In this document: positions 60,560 through 64,000 of the stretch, piece by piece
Layout of the letters: every line of letters begins with the position of its first letter
Numbering within the stretch: position 1 is the stretch's first letter
Assembly (NCBI GenBank): GCA_022826645.1
Contig: JAJDUM010000100.1
Span: 86,356-150,355, forward strand
Length of the DNA stretch: 64,000 bases
Direction: 5' to 3'
From: Candidatus Poribacteria bacterium
GTDB taxonomy: Bacteria > Poribacteria > WGA-4E > PCPOR2b
Program-made: the position numbers and the translations under genes
Notes under the pieces: model-generated
What the model was told of the DNA's origin: nothing
Seen by the model: only the letters and a program-made list of their open reading frames with translations
The model's database searches: none

Positions 60560-61759
60560 ATGATGGAAGCCACCCGAAATGTGACCGATTTTAGCCAGAC
60601 AGACTCTTTCACCTCTGGCCTTCAAGAGGCGATTGATGCGCTCCCCAAGAGTGGGGGTATTGTCTGGGTGCCACCGGGGGTCTATACCCTACAACGTCAT
60701 GTGCAGCTGCGTTCCAACGTCACTATCCGTGGCGCGGGGCAATCCAGCCGAATCACCCGTGCGTCGGAGGTCTCTTCGCCGCTTGCGAGCGAAGCCCAAG
60801 AGGACGACACTTCTGTCCACGTCGAAAACGAATCTGAATTTGTCGTTGGAATGGAAGTCAGCGTGTTTGACACAGCACAACACGGTTGGTATGCAACACA
60901 CGCCTTCATTGTGGATATCAGTGAAAATAGACTCCATCTTGACAGAGCTATCAATCATCCCTGCCTGCCAGAGCGGAATGGTGGGGTGGCTCACGCGTTT
61001 TCAGTGTTCGTGGGGTGGGAAGAGCGCGGATGCGAATTAGAATCGCTTTGTATTGATGGGGGCGACACAACCGGTCAAAGTGTTTTCGCCGACTTTACCG
61101 TGTCTGCTATCCATCTGGTGCGGACGGTAGATGCCCGCGTGAGAGGATGTGTCGTACGGCGTTGGCTCGCGGATGGGGTAAGTGTTCAGGGAGGTACCGG
61201 AGCGATTGTCAGCGATTGCCTTGCCGAAGGTTGTCTGGGACACGGTTTCCACCCCGGCACCTCCGTCCAGCACAGCCTCTGGACAAACAACATCGGGCGG
61301 GATAACGGTCGCGATGGACTCTATTTCTGCATGAATGTCCGTCACTCAGTTGTCAGCGAAAGCACCTTTCACGGAAATGGTCGGCACGGCATCGGGGGGT
61401 TGGCTGACGGCGGGGACCAATACAACGTGGTTACTAACAACACCTGTGTCAACAATGCCTGTCACGGCATCGACGCCTCTCGTGGCAGGGACAACACCAT
61501 CAACAGCAACATCTGCTTGAACAACTCTCAAGAGGAGCCGGGCAGATATAGCGGGATTGCCCTGAGAGATGTCACCGGGATGACGGTCACTGGCAATAGG
61601 TGTCTCGACGATCAGGACACACAAACGCAAGCCTACGGGGTTGAAGAGAGTGGGACAAGCGACAGGAATCTCATCGTTACCAACCATTGTCAGGGGAATC
61701 TGGTGGGGAGCGTACTTACTGTTGGTGCCGATACAAAATCTGCCGAAAACCTTGGATAG
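60560..61759 (+). CDS. Right-handed parallel beta-helix repeat protein
   Basis: The 399-residue protein has FTSGLQEAIDALPKSGGIVWVPPGVYTLQRHV (in part GGIVWVPPGVYTL), a pectate-lyase-like start, and then many short repeats such as NNIGRDNGRDGLYF, SESTFHGNGRHGIGG, VTNNTCVNNACHGID and INSNICLNNS of the PbH1 type. Such helices bind or cleave polysaccharides. There is no clear signal peptide. The ATG at 60560 is within an ATGATG and lacks a strong ribosome site. It ends next to the converging cupin gene. Confidence 0.83.
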   Translation: MMEATRNVTDFSQTDSFTSGLQEAIDALPKSGGIVWVPPGVYTLQRHVQLRSNVTIRGAGQSSRITRASEVSSPLASEAQEDDTSVHVENESEFVVGMEVSVFDTAQHGWYATHAFIVDISENRLHLDRAINHPCLPERNGGVAHAFSVFVGWEERGCELESLCIDGGDTTGQSVFADFTVSAIHLVRTVDARVRGCVVRRWLADGVSVQGGTGAIVSDCLAEGCLGHGFHPGTSVQHSLWTNNIGRDNGRDGLYFCMNVRHSVVSESTFHGNGRHGIGGLADGGDQYNVVTNNTCVNNACHGIDASRGRDNTINSNICLNNSQEEPGRYSGIALRDVTGMTVTGNRCLDDQDTQTQAYGVEESGTSDRNLIVTNHCQGNLVGSVLTVGADTKSAENLG

Positions 61760-61840
61760 AACCAGTTTTTCACTACGCTCGATCAGGATTGCCACATCCA
61801 GATCCGATGTCAAATGTATACCCACCACACAAAAACCGTC

Positions 61841-62491
61841 CTATTCCGGTTCATTCTCCGCTGCCCGTGGTGCTAGTTCATTCCACACCTCGCCGAATTC
61901 ATAAACCTTCTTGAACATTGTGTAAACACCCTCCCACATCTCTTTCCGAGCCGCAACGGCAGCAGGATTATCCCCATTGGCGTGAAGCTCCTTGAGCTTG
62001 GCCCCCATCTCTTTCTGGGCGCGGGCACAGGCTTGGGCTGCTTCGGCGAGGCTCTCAGCGACCGCAACGTGGTGGTCAATCAATTCTTCAATCGGTTTAT
62101 TTGGGTCTTCCTCTAGGTCGTAGGCGTTGGGTGCTGCGAACACATGTGGCAGCCGTTCTCCGTCCTCAGTACGTGGGGTATGGGTAGGATGGATGTGGGG
62201 TGTCACCGAGAGGTACATAATCATCGGCTCGTCTCCTATAACGCGTACCCGGTGAACTTCGTCGGCTAACGCAACGCACATCTGGCCGGGTCCCAGTTTC
62301 TCAACCCCGTCCCCAATCTCAAATATGACCCGACCTTCAAGGATCAGGAAAATTTCGTGTCCCAAGTCGTGGCTGTGAATATTGGCGACACTACCGGGTT
62401 CCATCCGTAAAAAGCGAGAGCGGATCTGTGGGGTAACCAGTACGTTACGAATGTCTTCGTCTCTGTGATAATCGTAGATGGCAAAACTCAT
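61841..62491 (-). CDS. Cupin domain-containing protein
   Basis: The 216-residue protein has one cupin barrel with the metal-binding motif HSHDLGHEIFLILEGR (His, His, Glu) near residue 38 and a second part with GPGQMCVALADEVHRV near residue 75. The C-terminal 100 residues form helices (HVAVAESLAEAAQACARAQ, EMWEGVYTMFKKVYEFGE). It could be a sugar-binding sensor or an enzyme such as an isomerase. GGAGGAGA lies before the ATG. It is read opposite to the beta-helix gene. Confidence 0.83.
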   Translation of the reverse strand: MSFAIYDYHRDEDIRNVLVTPQIRSRFLRMEPGSVANIHSHDLGHEIFLILEGRVIFEIGDGVEKLGPGQMCVALADEVHRVRVIGDEPMIMYLSVTPHIHPTHTPRTEDGERLPHVFAAPNAYDLEEDPNKPIEELIDHHVAVAESLAEAAQACARAQKEMGAKLKELHANGDNPAAVAARKEMWEGVYTMFKKVYEFGEVWNELAPRAAENEPE

Positions 62492-62943
62492 CGTTCTCCT
62501 CCAGTTTTCGATGTAGTTGATGATAACACGCTATTCTATGTAATTCAGAAAAGTTCTTGAATCCTCTTCAAGTGTATCAAATCTCGCTAAGAAATCAAAG
62601 CCATTTTATCGGGAAAAAGATTCCAACCGAATCAAGCAGATGGAGCTGTATTGTCGCTGTGCACAGACCTTGGGTTGAATGCTTGTAATCATTGAGAAAA
62701 TCAGATGAGGTAAGCCCAACCGTAAAACGTGAAAAGATCGCTCACCGAAAAGCGTTTACAATTAAGATAGACTTCATCCCAAAACGCTATCTATGCGCCT
62801 TGAAGGTGTTTTTGTATTGACCAACGCGTCTCAATTGCGTATAATGAAAAGATTGTTGATTACTGATGTACTCGCGAAATTCACTCTGTTTTTTTTATCC
62901 AATCAACGGGTAGCAAATAGGCAATTCAAAAGGAGAGTCGGCG
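62492..62943. other. Intergenic region before the last oxidoreductase gene
   Basis: About 450 bases without a supported gene. It contains the promoter at 62817-62845 and an arrangement of AGCGTTT with AAACGCT and AGATAG with CTATCT at about 62752-62796 that could cross-pair. I see no other feature. Confidence 0.5.
62817..62845 (+). promoter_or_regulatory. Sigma-70-like promoter for the last Gfo/Idh/MocA gene
   Basis: TTGACC at 62817-62822 and a perfect TATAAT at 62840-62845 are separated by 17 bases, about 100 bases before the start codon. Confidence 0.7.
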
Positions 62944-63996
62944 ATGGCAAAAAAGAGATACCGAGCTGGTGTGGTCGGACTGACAGGGATAGGGGCAAAT
63001 CGTTTAGAAGCGGATTCAGGGGCGGTGCTGAACACCCCGATGCCGGGATCACACGTCGCATCCTATGCAGCGCTCCCGCACACAGATCTGGTTGCGGTGT
63101 GCGACCTAAAAACGGAGTTGTTCGACCAATTTAAGGAACGGTGGGGCGATGTACTTCCTGACGTTCAAACCTACACAGACTATCGCGAGATGCTTGAAAG
63201 GGAGAACCTCGATCTCCTCAGCGTTGTCACCTCCGACAATCGCCACACCGATATTGTGGTTGACGCAGCGAGTGCGGGGATCAAGGGTGTAGCGTGCGAG
63301 AAACCGCTTGCCACAACGGTTGACGACTGCAATCGCATGATCTCTGCTTGCGAAGCAAACGGTGTGCCGATTTCGATTGATCATACCCGCAGATGGTGGC
63401 CCGCCTATCATCGCGCAAGGAAGGCGATCCGTGAAGGTGCCATCGGCGGTGTGCGTCGTATTGTGGCACACATGGGCGGTCCCAGAGCGATGTTGTTCCG
63501 CAACGGCACGCACCTACTTGACGGTGTCTGCTTCTTTGCTGAATCCGAACCGGAATGGGTGTTTGCCGAATTGGACGAAGGTTTTGAGGATTATTTCTCC
63601 TATCGCGGAGACGGCGGACGTAGTCCTGCGGGCGACCCCGGTGGCAGCGGATATATCCACTTTAAGAACGGTGTTCGTGCACTCGTTAATGCGTCGAAGG
63701 GACAGGCGAGCGGTTTCTGTCTTGAGATCATTGGCGAGGAAGGACGCTTGGACGTGGAAAATACAGTGACTTTGTCAACTGGTGCCGGTAGATCTGAGTT
63801 GCTCGACCTTCCACCGCACATGGTTATCGGTATCCCCGCCTACATTGAAGAGCTCATTCATGTGATAGAGAACGGTGGGGAACTGCTCTCTCCCGCATCG
63901 GAGGCGAAGAAAGTGGTCGAGATCATCGTCGGATTCCTCAAGTCACAAGAGCGCGGCAATGTGCGTGTAGATCTGCCACTACCGCCGGGGAATTGA
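62944..63996 (+). CDS. Gfo/Idh/MocA family oxidoreductase
   Basis: The 350-residue protein has AGVVGLTGIGANRLEAD at the N-terminus, a Rossmann motif less canonical than in the other three copies, then LLSVVTSDNRHTDIVVDAASAG, the motif CEKPLATTVDDCNRM near residue 119 and a C-terminal domain with RNGTHLLDGVCFFAE. It probably oxidises a sugar derivative. AAAGGAGAG lies before the ATG and a strong promoter upstream. The gene ends 4 bases before the window edge. Confidence 0.88.
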   Translation: MAKKRYRAGVVGLTGIGANRLEADSGAVLNTPMPGSHVASYAALPHTDLVAVCDLKTELFDQFKERWGDVLPDVQTYTDYREMLERENLDLLSVVTSDNRHTDIVVDAASAGIKGVACEKPLATTVDDCNRMISACEANGVPISIDHTRRWWPAYHRARKAIREGAIGGVRRIVAHMGGPRAMLFRNGTHLLDGVCFFAESEPEWVFAELDEGFEDYFSYRGDGGRSPAGDPGGSGYIHFKNGVRALVNASKGQASGFCLEIIGEEGRLDVENTVTLSTGAGRSELLDLPPHMVIGIPAYIEELIHVIENGGELLSPASEAKKVVEIIVGFLKSQERGNVRVDLPLPPGN

Positions 63997-64000
63997 TACC

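Overview
The window is a bacterial chromosome fragment. Its gene content suggests a member of the candidate phylum Poribacteria or a close relative. The reasons are the expanded phytanoyl-CoA dioxygenase (PhyH), Gfo/Idh/MocA oxidoreductase and mandelate racemase/enolase (MR/MLE) families, secreted LamG proteins, a DUF6785-type membrane protein, a TPR gene next to a CRTAC1 (FG-GAP plus ASPIC/UnbV) gene, and TolB-like propellers. This is inferred from families, not from a marker gene. No rRNA, tRNA or CRISPR array was recognised.

Layout. Positions 1-1956 hold the 5' part of a class III aminotransferase and an SDR dehydrogenase. Positions 2163-5000 hold a compact restriction-modification-like operon whose methyltransferase is fused to an AlkA/HhH-GPD DNA glycosylase. 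Positions 5237-9949 carry small-molecule enzymes: a GYD protein, a HAD phosphatase, a hydroxyacyl-CoA dehydrogenase, two HpcH/HpaI aldolases and a GNAT protein. Positions 10449-16868 carry a PhyH enzyme, two tandem TolB-like propellers, a lipoprotein, a sugar-acid dehydratase, a DapA-family aldolase and an RraA-like protein. Positions 17166-20650 form a small defence island after rsmD: a HEPN-MNT toxin-antitoxin pair in which both genes are broken, then a second methyltransferase and restriction endonuclease. pabB, a dehydrogenase, a UbiA prenyltransferase and a sugar isomerase-like gene follow.

Positions 25376-33991 are a housekeeping operon: yggS, proC, yggT, an ileS-derived gene without its catalytic motifs, lspA, an unknown membrane gene, def, fmt, a PASTA protein and rpe. 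Two tandem TPR/membrane genes follow, then a PhyH gene, a methionine-salvage operon (mtnB-mtnD-mtnC), bioF and a CorC-like CBS protein. Positions 42120-52915 hold a frameshifted lipoprotein gene, an oxidoreductase, the DUF6785 protein, an aldo/keto reductase, three LamG proteins and the TPR/CRTAC1 pair. Positions 53145-63996 look like sugar-acid or polysaccharide-fragment catabolism: an isochorismatase-like hydrolase, three Gfo/Idh/MocA enzymes, two near-identical MR/MLE dehydratases, a PhyH enzyme, a hypothetical protein, a beta-helix protein and a cupin.

Several promoters match the sigma-70 consensus closely (TTGNNN, 17-18 bases, TATAAT-like), and they help to fix some start codons. Tandem paralogue pairs are frequent: TolB-like, TPR/membrane, LamG and MR/MLE. 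The observations most worth following are the methyltransferase-glycosylase fusion, the eroded IleRS-like protein in the ileS position, and the doubly inactivated HEPN-MNT pair.
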